Assembly (NCBI RefSeq): GCF_000159955.1
Contig: NZ_GG695970.1
Span: 622,282 to 659,642 of the forward strand
Length of the DNA stretch: 37,361 bases
Direction of reading: 5' to 3'
Source of the DNA: Paenibacillus sp. oral taxon 786 str. D14
GTDB lineage: Bacteria > Bacillota > Bacilli > Paenibacillales > Paenibacillaceae
Shown here: one piece after another, positions 8,782 to 16,379 of the stretch
Layout of the letters: each line of letters begins with the position of its first letter
Numbering within the stretch: position 1 is the stretch's first letter
Position numbers and translations under genes: made by a program
Notes under the pieces: model-generated
Told to the model about the DNA's origin: nothing
Seen by the model: the letters and a program-made list of their open reading frames with translations, nothing else
Database searches by the model: none

Positions 8782-10248
8782 TTATTTTTCGTGCTTCTCA
8801 CTCAGGCCAAGAAACTGGTAAATTCGCGACTTGTATTGCTCCAGGCTTTCGTAGCAGCCATACATGCGGCTTGCGATCGTCTTCCCATTCCCAAAGAAGA
8901 AGCGTTCAAACTGGTTTTGTCTGCCGCCAAACGCGCTGCCGCCCAGCTCCCAGGCCAGCCTGAAGAGGGCGATGCGATCTTTTGCCAGACTGGATATTCC
9001 CTGCAAATAGGTATCGAGGTAAGCTTGGTTTTCCGAATTGAAGTCTGCCCCAAACGGGTTCATGATCAGTTGGCTGGCGCTAATCGTACGGATCATCTTC
9101 AGCGCTTCCTCATGCAGATCGGGAAACTGGATACCCGCGGCGGTCAGCGGTGCCAGCGCTGGAACATAGTAACCGGATGCGGTGAAGGTTCCGCCGGTCT
9201 CGGCCGCCATACGCAATGCTTTCAGGTTCTCCAGCATTGCCATGATTTTGGCGATTGAATGAAGGAACGAGGGCTCGCCATCCGCATTCTGCTCCATGGC
9301 CAACGCTTGCAGCAGCCCTAGGAAAAATTCAGTCTTCACAATGTACCGCGTGAGGATCTGGTGACCGGCGTATGCATGGAAGTGCCCTTCATGAAACAAC
9401 CGATCGCACAAATCCTCTTCGCCGAAGAAAAATACCCGATCCCGCGGAACGAGAACCCGATCAAAGATCACCATCGTGTCCATTTCCTCAAACCGGCTGG
9501 AGAGGGGGTGATCATAACTTGAATCAAACGCGTGGCTCTCTCGGCAAATAAAGGTCATTCCCTCCAAATCATTTGGTACCGCAAAAGCGAATGCGCTGGG
9601 ATTCACCTTCCCGTCTCCCAACATAAAGGAAGGCGTGGGGAGGACGAGGATTTCCTCGCAGGTGGGTCCCTGGGTCGCCATCAGAAAAGCACCGCTTACG
9701 ACAAGACCCTCAGGAAGGATCTCTACCACCTTGGCGGCCAGGGATTCATCATGATCAACCGGTCCGGACATTTTGCTGATCATCGGCTGAACAAAGGCAT
9801 GGGATAACGTGATGTCATTTTCCCGACAATACTCGTAATACGTACGCAGATTCTGTCCATACTCCGGCGCGACAGCCTCCATCATGGAGGCAGCGGTATA
9901 AAAAGACATCAACGCGGTGTTCATATAGTCGGGGGAACGGCCGAGAAATCCATGATGCAAACCGGCCCAAATCTCGGACATCCTCCTTCTGCGAACTAAC
10001 TCTTCGGGAGTGGTCGGCGGCAAAAATGAAAGGCCAACGCGCTCCTCGGTGGTCGGTGACACATACGTCATGACGTCCCGCAGGTCATCCTCGCATTGCT
10101 TATCGTACATCGCGGCCTGCGTCCGGATCAGACCTCGAAAGGCAGGGTGCTCGGATAACGGAACGTTAACGCGTTCGCCGTTGTACCATAACCGGATGCG
10201 CTTGCGGTTGATCCGTTCGATGTACTGTTTTCCGTTTTTAATGGGCAT
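8782..10248 (-). CDS. HpaB-type FAD-dependent 4-hydroxyphenylacetate 3-monooxygenase, large component
   Basis: This 488-residue protein belongs to the HpaB/HpaH/PvcC family of two-component flavin monooxygenases, which hydroxylate phenols ortho to the hydroxyl using FADH2 from a separate reductase. The typical N-terminus (NGKQYIERINRKRIRLWYNGE) and the order of conserved blocks are present: a middle region with LPTPSFMLGDGKVNPSAFAF, a flavin-binding block with DTMVIFDRVLVPRDRVFFFG, and a C-terminal helical part with NPFGADFNSENQAYLDTYLQ. Length is normal. ATG 10248 is preceded by AAAGGGG about 12 nt upstream. No flavin reductase is nearby, so electrons must come from a reductase elsewhere. 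The true aromatic substrate is unknown; Bacillus YoaI is a likely relative. Confidence 0.88.
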   Translation of the reverse strand: MPIKNGKQYIERINRKRIRLWYNGERVNVPLSEHPAFRGLIRTQAAMYDKQCEDDLRDVMTYVSPTTEERVGLSFLPPTTPEELVRRRRMSEIWAGLHHGFLGRSPDYMNTALMSFYTAASMMEAVAPEYGQNLRTYYEYCRENDITLSHAFVQPMISKMSGPVDHDESLAAKVVEILPEGLVVSGAFLMATQGPTCEEILVLPTPSFMLGDGKVNPSAFAFAVPNDLEGMTFICRESHAFDSSYDHPLSSRFEEMDTMVIFDRVLVPRDRVFFFGEEDLCDRLFHEGHFHAYAGHQILTRYIVKTEFFLGLLQALAMEQNADGEPSFLHSIAKIMAMLENLKALRMAAETGGTFTASGYYVPALAPLTAAGIQFPDLHEEALKMIRTISASQLIMNPFGADFNSENQAYLDTYLQGISSLAKDRIALFRLAWELGGSAFGGRQNQFERFFFGNGKTIASRMYGCYESLEQYKSRIYQFLGLSEKHEK

Positions 10249-10324
10249 CGTCTTCTTTGTCCCCTTTACTTGTAATAAGTGCAGTTTTTATATATAGTGC
10301 AGGGGCATTTAGGAATGTGCTTCT

Positions 10325-10364
10325 TAAAAGAACAGGATCTTGCGAAATTCGCAAGACCCTGTTT
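10325..10364 (-). terminator. Terminator of the sleB-like gene
   Basis: A long hairpin (AACAGG, TCTTGCGAA, then TTCGCAAGA, CCTGTT) is followed on the minus strand by TTCTTTT. It lies just after the hydrolase stop codon. Confidence 0.75.
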
Positions 10365-10377
10365 CAGCTCTGATTCA

Positions 10378-11028
10378 TTAACTAGTGAAGATGTGGTTGC
10401 CGATTTGAAGCTTCTGCGGACGCGACCAAATCCATTTGCTTGTCGCTGTTTTTGGATTGAAATAATAAAGCGAACCGTAGGACGGATCCCAACCTCTGAC
10501 CGCATCCAGTGCAGCTAGATAAGCCGTGCGGTCCGGTGTAAGCCAAATTTGTCCGTCATCGACCGCAGTAAAGGCGCCCGGTTGAAACACGACACCGTTG
10601 ATTGTATCAGGGAATAAAGACGATTGAATCCGATTCATGACGACGGCACCCACCGCCACTTGTCCGGTATACGGCTCACCTCGAGCTTCACTATAAATCA
10701 CTCGGGCCAACAGATCCATTTCGCTTTGATTTAGCGAATATTTTCTCAGCGCCGCCCAAGTCTGGGGGCCAGCCACACCGTCAACCTGAAGCCCGTAACG
10801 CGACTGGAACGTACGCACGGCTTGTTGCGTTTTTGTCCCGTAATATCCGGTAAGTTGTTCATTGAAGATGCCCAGCGCCTTCAGTCGGTATTGAAGATCC
10901 CAGACATCCCCGCTCGTGGAGCCCAGCTTCAGCGTCCCGGAGGCTGCCTGCGTTGGCGCTGCTCCGCCCAACAGGCCTACCGAGAGCACGATCACAAAGA
11001 GTAAAAGGAATCCTCGGAATTTGTTCAT
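10378..11028 (-). CDS. SleB-like cell wall hydrolase with peptidoglycan-binding domain
   Basis: This 216-residue exported protein has a signal peptide (residues 1-28, ending TQAA), a PG_binding_1 domain (LKLGSTSGDVWDLQYRLKAL through VAGPQTWAALRKY) and a hydrolase_2 domain (LLARVIYSEARGEP, GAVVMNRI, FQPGAFTAVDDGQIW). The Glu in SEARGE is the expected catalytic residue of SleB-type lytic transglycosylases. Family members open spore cortex or act in vegetative walls; which applies here is not shown. The domain order matches SleB, although the protein is shorter than Bacillus SleB (about 305 residues). ATG 11028 is chosen because AGGAGGT precedes it; an upstream ATG at 11100 would run through the leader hairpin. 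Confidence 0.9.
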   Translation of the reverse strand: MNKFRGFLLLFVIVLSVGLLGGAAPTQAASGTLKLGSTSGDVWDLQYRLKALGIFNEQLTGYYGTKTQQAVRTFQSRYGLQVDGVAGPQTWAALRKYSLNQSEMDLLARVIYSEARGEPYTGQVAVGAVVMNRIQSSLFPDTINGVVFQPGAFTAVDDGQIWLTPDRTAYLAALDAVRGWDPSYGSLYYFNPKTATSKWIWSRPQKLQIGNHIFTS

Positions 11029-11043
11029 TTTGGGTGACCTCCT

Positions 11044-11065
11044 TTCCCTACAACATTGTAGGGAA
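11044..11065 (-). repeat. Perfect inverted repeat in the leader of the sleB-like gene
   Basis: Ten-base arms TTCCCTACAA and TTGTAGGGAA around a 2-base centre end directly beside the AGGAGGT ribosome site of the hydrolase gene. A third copy of the arm core, CCTACAA, lies at 11084-11090 in + orientation, so on the minus-strand transcript the middle arm could pair with either partner. It may be an operator or an RNA switch that changes access to the ribosome site. Confidence 0.5.
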
Positions 11066-11127
11066 GACTGTAGAGCGGGACAACCTACAACTTTTGGCAT
11101 TCAGCGGGAAGTCAGGGAAGGGGTGAG

Positions 11128-11157
11128 AAAAAAATCCCCCTCAAAGGTTGAGGGGGA
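11128..11157 (-). terminator. Terminator after the kinase relic
   Basis: A 10-bp perfect stem (TCCCCCTCAA/TTGAGGGGGA) with loop CCT on the minus strand is followed by seven T. It stands 13 bp after the stop codon of the kinase relic tail and looks fully intact although the gene is dead. Confidence 0.88.
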
Positions 11158-11170
11158 GACAGGTTTCCGG

Positions 11171-11960
11171 CTAACTGGAGCTATGTCTTCTCGATTTGTA
11201 ATAACCGGATCCCATGTAGCCGTGGCGGTGCTTGTAGTCGGAGGAGGAGCGTCCCATCATCGGCCGAGTGTACCCGTGGCTGCTGCTGTAGCGCTTACCG
11301 TAATGTCTAGCCGAGCTGCCGTAATGCCTTCGATGGCTATGCGTAGCGGAATGAAGTAATTTATTCTCGCCTGGGACAGAAAGACTCCCAAATCCTCCAT
11401 GGCATCTAAAGCGTCCGAATAGGGCTTCCGCAGTTGGAGCAGCCGTTAGATGATTTCAATCAGGGAGGGGGAGAGGGTCAACTCTTCCTGCCAGCTTAGC
11501 TCCTTGGCGTTCGTGGCGGAATGGGGTGATTCAAAAGTAGAGTAGAGCAAAATGCAACAGGATGTTTGGAATACGCAAATCAAGATGAACGAATCCTTGC
11601 TGATGGATGGGACCAGCTCGAGCAGCTGCAGGGTGATTTGGGCACTATCCACTTCGCCATACCGTTGTCCTTGCTCAAAGATCAAATCCTCCAGCGTTGT
11701 TCCTTCTACCATGGACATAATCAAAAAGGGATGGCGGCCGATCATCATCCATTCTTTAAAAGCGGGGAGCTGCGGGTGATTCAAGGATTGCAGGATACTT
11801 GCTTCTCTCTCCAACAGCTGCCGGGCCAATGAGCCTTTGCTGGGTCTGGCTTGCTTCAAGACAACAGGCCGATTCTCAAACTGATCAAGGCCGAGATAGG
11901 TGATCCCGTAGCTGCCCTCGCCCCCTACTTCCAGGATTCCTAGACTTAAGTCTAGGTTGG
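11171..11960 (-). pseudogene. Decayed Ser/Thr protein kinase with His/Tyr/Gly-rich tail
   Basis: The pieces of a small bacterial Ser/Thr kinase can be read on the minus strand. The N-lobe is in one frame: GEGSYGITYLG (ATP loop, near 11907-11922), VVLKQA with the catalytic Lys, and EREASILQSLNHPQLPAF. Then a frameshift puts the catalytic loop QQGFVHLDLRIPNILL (11559-11600) in another frame. About 80 residues with the DFG segment are missing, and LLYSTFE..KELSWQEELTLSPSLIEII resumes in the first frame. A TAA (11446-11448) interrupts, after which RLLQLRKPYSDALDAMEDLG continues in frame. A second frameshift leads to a tail rich in His, Tyr, Gly and Ser (RHYGKRYSSSHGY, HGYMGSGYYKSRRHSSS) ending at TAG 11171-11173. 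No start codon is left upstream. The kinase cannot be functional. Confidence 0.85.
11939..11956. repeat. Perfect 18-bp palindrome
   Basis: CCTAGACTTAAGTCTAGG reads the same on both strands. It lies between the kinase relic and the promoter of the isoprenoid synthase, 25 bp upstream of the -35 box. It may be an operator for a dimeric regulator or a remnant; no second copy was seen in the window. Confidence 0.5.
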
Positions 11961-11980
11961 ATACAGACTATTGCACGTTT

Positions 11981-12010
11981 TTGACGTTCTGTCGTTTATA
12001 CTATTATAAA
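11981..12010 (+). promoter_or_regulatory. Likely promoter of the isoprenoid synthase gene
   Basis: TTGACG (11981-11986) is followed after 18 bp by TATAAA (12005-12010), or after 17 bp by TTATAA. This would start transcription near 12017, which argues against ATG 12016 as the start codon and for ATG 12058. Confidence 0.6.
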
Positions 12011-12057
12011 AGATAATGGTCTTGGAAGAAGACAAAAATAAGCCGAGGGATGCAACG

Positions 12058-14457
12058 ATGACGATAATGAAGGCGAACACGGAACAAGCGGATAGGTGGT
12101 ATCAACGGGCCGAAAGCAAAGCCGCACGTTACTTGGACTTGTTGCAGGAACAGCTCCGCTCGAAGAGCTACGTGTCCAGACTGCTCGATGATTTCATATG
12201 GTGGAAAAAAAAGCACCTTCCACGTCAGAAATTGCTCCCGATCTGGCGACGCGGCGCCAAACCGCCCGATTCATCGGAGGGTTCCCGGTTTCTCGCATGG
12301 CTGGCCCGTGCAGGGAAGCTGGACGATTATTTGGAGCGGAGCGTTTCCTATATGTATCTGCGGGATCTCGGTCAGGATTTGTCCGATCCCCGAACCCGTG
12401 CCAAGATCCAACGCATGGCAGGCGGGTTGAAGAAGTCTCTCGTCTCACCGGATGAAGCAACGGTCGGAACGGGAATCATGGAAGAGATGATCAGCTTAGC
12501 TTCCGTCTATCGCTGGGCTCAGCGAGAGGGCGTGGAGGAAGCGGTGATTTGGGTGATGGAGCGGTTAAAGGGCGTTAGGTCCCATCTCCCGCCAGAAATG
12601 AATGCCGAGGAAGCCGAGCGCAAGCTCATCAAAATCATCTTGGGCGTCGTGATGCACGTCATGGACGAAATGGAGGGCCACAAAGGCTCTGCGGAGCGTT
12701 CCCGCCGGCTCGGAGAGGCAATCAAACTGGGATATTATTACGGGCTGACCTACCCGTTTATTGATGACCTGCTGGATTCCGGAGCCTTAAATGCCGAAGA
12801 GCAGGAACAATATTCCCGTATGATTCGCTTGACGATCCGAACGGGTATTGTACCCGAGCTTGGGGAGTGGAGCGGCCGCCATCAAGAGCTGGTTCGATAT
12901 ATCCATACTGAGCTTCGGGAAGCGTATGAATTTATCCGCGGTTATCAGAATCCGGGTACGCAGGACGTATTTTTCGAGCAATCGTATATCTTTTTTGAAT
13001 CCCAGGACGCCGATCGCTGCAAAACATTACATGATGCGCATTATACCAATGAAGAGTTATACCTGCCCATTATTTTAAAATCCGCCTCGTCGCGGCTGAT
13101 CGTTCGTTCCGTGATTTCTGCTCCCCAGGATGAGGGGTTTGACCAGCGTGTATTCTATTACGGCCTCTACAATCAGCTGGCTGACGACTTTGCGGACATG
13201 GCCGCAGACCTTGATGCAGGAGCGGTCACGCCTTATACGTATTATTTGACCTACCGGCATGAACGACCGGATTTGATCAATCCGTTTGAATTGTATTGGG
13301 CGGTCATTTCGCATTTGATCCACCATGTCTACCGTTCGGAGCCCCAAACCCGTGAAATCATTTTAGCGCGTGCCATCAATGGACTCAAACGATATCAAAG
13401 ACGGGTTGGAGTAGAGCGGTTTCATGAAGTCTTGGCGATTTTTTCGATCGGTCATCCGGAGCTGGAGGATCTGATTCAGCTTCTGGTTCGTCGTGCGGCG
13501 GATGTAGATTTCTACGACAAATGGCTGCGGGACCAGTTGCTAATGGCGTTGCGAGCGAATCGGCAAGAGCAAGAAGCATTTGTTGAGCTTGTCCAAACCG
13601 CTCGAAAGCATGTAGATGCGATATTGCCAATTACAAGCACAGCATCGTCTTTGATTACGGAAGATCCCCTCCTGGTGGATACGGCCAATTACAGTCTGGA
13701 AGGCAGCGGGAAGCGGCTCCGCCCGATCTTAGCATGGGTGATGGGCGTGCAGGTATACGGACTGGATCCGGCTGCGTTATCCCCTTTGTTCCGGGCGCTC
13801 GAATACATGCATACCGCCTCTCTGATCTTTGATGACTTACCGTCTCAAGACAATTCTCCATCCCGCCGTGGCAAGCCAACGCTGCATGAAGTGCATAACA
13901 GCGCCATTGCCGAGCTTACGGGAATTTTCCTGATCCAGAAGGCGGTGGAAGAGCAGGCATCTTTGAAAGGCTTCGACAACGAGTCCGTGCTGGCGCTGCT
14001 GCAATACTTATCCCGGAAGGCCGGGGAGATCTGCATGGGGCAAGCGATGGACTTAAACGCCAAAGGCAAGGTGTTAACCGTAGAGGAGCTCGACCGGATT
14101 TGCTTCTACAAGACGGGAATTGCGTTTGAAGCCTGTTTGGTAGCACCGGCGATTTTGGCTCGGGCTAACGAGACGGAAATCGCCGTTCTGAAGAATTTTG
14201 CTTATCACACTGGCATCGCTTTTCAAATCAAAGACGATCTGCTGGATGGGGAAGGGGATCCGCGTTTACTCGGCAAACCAACGGGGAAGGACATTGAAAA
14301 CGGCAGTTCCACCTATGTGACTGTACTGGGGACGGCTGAGGCAAACAAAGCGATGTGGGAGCATTATTGCCTGGCGATGGAAGCGCTCATGGAGCTCCCG
14401 AAACCTCCGGTTTTTCTTAAACACTTACTGCACTACATCATTAACCGGGAAACTTGA
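12058..14457 (+). CDS. Two-domain isoprenoid synthase (polyprenyl synthetase C-terminal domain)
   Basis: This protein of 799 residues is far longer than a single prenyl diphosphate synthase (about 300). The C-terminal part (from about residue 510) is a clear trans-isoprenyl diphosphate synthase: SGKRLRPIL, first Asp motif DDLPSQD (592-598) followed by RRGKPTLH, and second motif IKDDLLDGEGDP (D726, D727, D730). The N-terminal 500 residues are helical and not recognised by me as a named family, but they carry YYGLTYPFIDDLLDSG (D236, D237, D240) and YNQLADDFADMAADLD (D376, D377, D380). The distance between paired motifs is 140 residues in the N-half and 134 in the C-half. I infer that the N-half is a second isoprenoid-synthase-like fold, perhaps a terpene cyclase using the product of the C-half. 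The start ATG 12058 has a weak GAGGG site. The gene stands alone with its own promoter. Confidence 0.85.
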   Translation: MTIMKANTEQADRWYQRAESKAARYLDLLQEQLRSKSYVSRLLDDFIWWKKKHLPRQKLLPIWRRGAKPPDSSEGSRFLAWLARAGKLDDYLERSVSYMYLRDLGQDLSDPRTRAKIQRMAGGLKKSLVSPDEATVGTGIMEEMISLASVYRWAQREGVEEAVIWVMERLKGVRSHLPPEMNAEEAERKLIKIILGVVMHVMDEMEGHKGSAERSRRLGEAIKLGYYYGLTYPFIDDLLDSGALNAEEQEQYSRMIRLTIRTGIVPELGEWSGRHQELVRYIHTELREAYEFIRGYQNPGTQDVFFEQSYIFFESQDADRCKTLHDAHYTNEELYLPIILKSASSRLIVRSVISAPQDEGFDQRVFYYGLYNQLADDFADMAADLDAGAVTPYTYYLTYRHERPDLINPFELYWAVISHLIHHVYRSEPQTREIILARAINGLKRYQRRVGVERFHEVLAIFSIGHPELEDLIQLLVRRAADVDFYDKWLRDQLLMALRANRQEQEAFVELVQTARKHVDAILPITSTASSLITEDPLLVDTANYSLEGSGKRLRPILAWVMGVQVYGLDPAALSPLFRALEYMHTASLIFDDLPSQDNSPSRRGKPTLHEVHNSAIAELTGIFLIQKAVEEQASLKGFDNESVLALLQYLSRKAGEICMGQAMDLNAKGKVLTVEELDRICFYKTGIAFEACLVAPAILARANETEIAVLKNFAYHTGIAFQIKDDLLDGEGDPRLLGKPTGKDIENGSSTYVTVLGTAEANKAMWEHYCLAMEALMELPKPPVFLKHLLHYIINRET

Positions 14458-14498
14458 GCATGTCATCCTAAGATCGATTTGAATTGCTGTGGTGTGCC

Positions 14499-14527
14499 TT
14501 GCACTCATGTCAGCAGTATGTTAGAAT
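14499..14527 (+). promoter_or_regulatory. Sigma-A promoter of the ABC-F gene
   Basis: TTGCAC (14499-14504) and TAGAAT (14522-14527) are spaced 17 bp. A start near 14534 gives a 5' leader of about 240 nt carrying the leader ORF and attenuator. The 314-bp gap between the flanking genes (14458-14771) is thus wholly regulatory. Confidence 0.8.
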
Positions 14528-14558
14528 ACGACTATCTTAAATGAGGGAGCTGAAACGG

Positions 14559-14576
14559 ATGGATATTTCTTGCTAA
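14559..14576 (+). CDS. Leader peptide MDISC (upstream ORF of the ABC-F gene)
   Basis: ATG GAT ATT TCT TGC TAA encodes five residues and is preceded by GAGGGAG (14543-14549) at a good spacing of 9 nt. An in-frame ATG at 14541 would give MRELKRMDISC, but it lies just before the ribosome site and lacks its own. The ORF ends 48 nt before the anti-terminator arm. In related ABC-F resistance genes, drug-stalled ribosomes on such leader ORFs shift the RNA fold. That role here is inferred from position. Confidence 0.65.
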   Translation: MDISC

Positions 14577-14623
14577 GAAGATGGAACCGTAATGCGAGCT
14601 TGAATCGCATGGTTTATTTCTTA

Positions 14624-14751
14624 TGCAAGAAAGATACTTCATCCTTTCACTCCAATCGTATATATTCTAAATCCATCCCCGCCGGCAGGGTTGGATTTGT
14701 TGTATATTTTTGGGCTGCAGGAAAGGTATCTTTCTTGCAGCCCATTTTTTT
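14624..14751 (+). promoter_or_regulatory. Transcription attenuator (terminator/anti-terminator) of the ABC-F gene
   Basis: The terminator hairpin has arms 14711-14725 and 14730-14744 (15 bp, one G-U pair, GTAT loop) followed by seven T (14745-14751). Upstream, TGCAAGAAAGATAC (14624-14637) is perfectly complementary over 14 bases to 14726-14739, which is the loop plus most of the 3' arm. Pairing of 14624-14637 with it would destroy the terminator. The two folds exclude each other, which is the plan of drug-induced attenuation seen at ABC-F genes such as vmlR. Confidence 0.88.
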
Positions 14752-14771
14752 ATGCAGGAGGGATGTTGTTC

Positions 14772-16250
14772 ATGTCATTAATTCATGTGAACCATCTAAC
14801 GTTTGCCTATGAAGGCAGTTACGATAACATTTTCGAGGATGTGAGCTTTCGCATCGATACCGATTGGAGGCTGGGCTTTACCGGCCGGAACGGACGGGGG
14901 AAGACGACCTTCCTGAATTTGCTGCTCGGCAAATACGAATACAGCGGGCAAATTTCCTCGGATGTCAGCTTCGATTACTTCCCGTTTGAGGTCAAGCATC
15001 CGGAGAAGAATACGCTGGATGTTGTAGAGGAAATTGTTCCGGTCTATGAGTTGTGGGAGCTCATGCGTGAGCTTTCTTTACTGCAGGTGTCCGATGATGT
15101 GCTGTACCGTCCTTTCGAGTCTTTGTCGAACGGGGAGCAGACCAAGGTAATGCTTGCCGCCTTATTTCTGAAAGAGAATCACTTCCTGCTGATCGATGAA
15201 CCAACGAACCATTTGGACATGGAAGCCAGAGAGCTCGTGGGTGATTATTTAAACCGCAAGAACGGGTTTATCCTGGTTTCTCATGATCGCGCCTTTTTGG
15301 ATCGCTGCGTGGATCACATCCTGTCCATCAACAAGACAAACATTGAGATTCAGAAGGGCAATTTCTCCGATTGGTGGGAAAATAAAAGGCGCCAGGACAA
15401 CTATGAGTTAGCCGAAAACGAAAGGCTGCAGAAAGACATTAAACGCCTGTCGGAAGCGGCAAAGCGGACGAGCAACTGGTCGCATAAGGTGGAAAGTACG
15501 AAAAACGGCACACGAAATTCCGGCTCCAAAGTGGATAAGGGCTACATCGGTCATAAAGCGGCCAAGATGATGCAGCGCTCCAAATCGATCGAGCAACGAC
15601 AACAGAACGCGATCGAGGAAAAGTCGAAGCTGCTCAAGAACATTGAAGCCTCAGAAAGCTTAAAAATCGCCCAGCTGCCTTACCATAAAACGCAGCTTGC
15701 CGAATTTGACCGCGTTTCGATCCACTACGGCGAGAAGCAGGTGTGCCGCGATATCAGCTTTACGATCGAACTAGGCGACCGGATCGTGCTGATGGGCCGT
15801 AACGGCTCGGGAAAGTCAAGCATTCTGAAGCTGCTTTGCGGGGAGGATATCCGCTATACCGGCACGGTACGTCAAGGGAGCCAATTGAAAATCTCTTATG
15901 TGTCTCAGCAAACCTCTTGGCTGCATGGGAATTTAACCGATTTTGCCAGAGAGCATGACATTGATGAAAGTTTGTTTAAAGCGATTTTGCGGAAATTGGA
16001 TTTCTCCAGATTGCAGTTTGAGAAGGATATCGCGGATTACAGCGGGGGCCAGAAGAAAAAGGTGCTTATCGCGAAAAGCCTCTGCGAAAAAGCGCATTTG
16101 CTGGTATGGGACGAACCGCTGAATTTCATTGACGTGATCTCGCGTATGCAGATCGAAGATTTGCTGCTAACCTATGAGCCTACGATATTGTTTGTTGAGC
16201 ATGATCGCGAGTTTTGCGAGCGGATTGCGACCAAACAGGTACAACTATAA
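14772..16250 (+). CDS. Lsa-type ABC-F ribosomal protection protein
   Basis: This soluble ATPase of 492 residues has two nucleotide-binding domains and no membrane part. Domain 1 has GRNGRGKTT, LSNGEQTKV and LLIDEPTNHLD; domain 2 has GRNGSGKSS, YSGGQKKKV and LLVWDEPLNFID. Between them is a long, basic, partly coiled-coil linker (residues about 210-300), which in ABC-F proteins reaches the peptidyl transferase centre and displaces bound drug. The N-terminus MSLIHVNHLTFAYEGSYDNIFEDVSF and length match the Lsa family (lincosamide, streptogramin A and pleuromutilin protection). The start is ATG 14772, 9 nt after AGGAGG; the in-frame ATG at 14763 is too near that site. The attenuator upstream supports drug-induced expression. 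The exact spectrum cannot be read from sequence. Confidence 0.92.
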   Translation: MSLIHVNHLTFAYEGSYDNIFEDVSFRIDTDWRLGFTGRNGRGKTTFLNLLLGKYEYSGQISSDVSFDYFPFEVKHPEKNTLDVVEEIVPVYELWELMRELSLLQVSDDVLYRPFESLSNGEQTKVMLAALFLKENHFLLIDEPTNHLDMEARELVGDYLNRKNGFILVSHDRAFLDRCVDHILSINKTNIEIQKGNFSDWWENKRRQDNYELAENERLQKDIKRLSEAAKRTSNWSHKVESTKNGTRNSGSKVDKGYIGHKAAKMMQRSKSIEQRQQNAIEEKSKLLKNIEASESLKIAQLPYHKTQLAEFDRVSIHYGEKQVCRDISFTIELGDRIVLMGRNGSGKSSILKLLCGEDIRYTGTVRQGSQLKISYVSQQTSWLHGNLTDFAREHDIDESLFKAILRKLDFSRLQFEKDIADYSGGQKKKVLIAKSLCEKAHLLVWDEPLNFIDVISRMQIEDLLLTYEPTILFVEHDREFCERIATKQVQL

Positions 16251-16259
16251 CATACTTTC

Positions 16260-16284
16260 AACCGCGTTCATCGCGGTTTTTTTA
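16260..16284 (+). terminator. Terminator of the ABC-F gene
   Basis: AACCGCG and CGCGGTT form a 7-bp stem with loop TTCAT, ending in a run of seven T. Confidence 0.9.
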
Positions 16285-16308
16285 TTTAAAAAATTTTCAA
16301 ATTTCGGA

Positions 16309-16337
16309 TTGTAATTTTATGAACAATGTCTTATTAT
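16309..16337 (+). promoter_or_regulatory. Promoter of the iron-complex importer operon
   Basis: TTGTAA (16309-16314) and TATTAT (16332-16337) are spaced 17 bp, with the Fur box starting 9 bp further downstream, over the expected transcription start. Confidence 0.7.
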
Positions 16338-16346
16338 CATATCTAT

Positions 16347-16365
16347 GATAATGATTCTCATTATC
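16347..16365 (+). promoter_or_regulatory. Fur box
   Basis: GATAATGATTCTCATTATC matches the classic 19-bp Fur consensus GATAATGATAATCATTATC at 17 of 19 positions. It indicates iron-dependent repression of the following importer genes. Confidence 0.92.
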
Positions 16366-16379
16366 ATGATCATCGTTTT

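Noticed and set aside
10916..11359. Plus-strand open frame of 147 residues over the sleB start and kinase tail
   Set aside because: It overlaps the sleB-like start region and the kinase relic on the other strand, has no ribosome site, and reads as low-complexity Ala/Val from the reverse of His/Tyr/Gly codons.
16326..16379. Start of the permease at ATG 16326
   Set aside because: This ATG lies upstream of the Fur box, close to the -10 hexamer, and its first residues (SYYHIYDNDSHYHDH) are just the translated operator.
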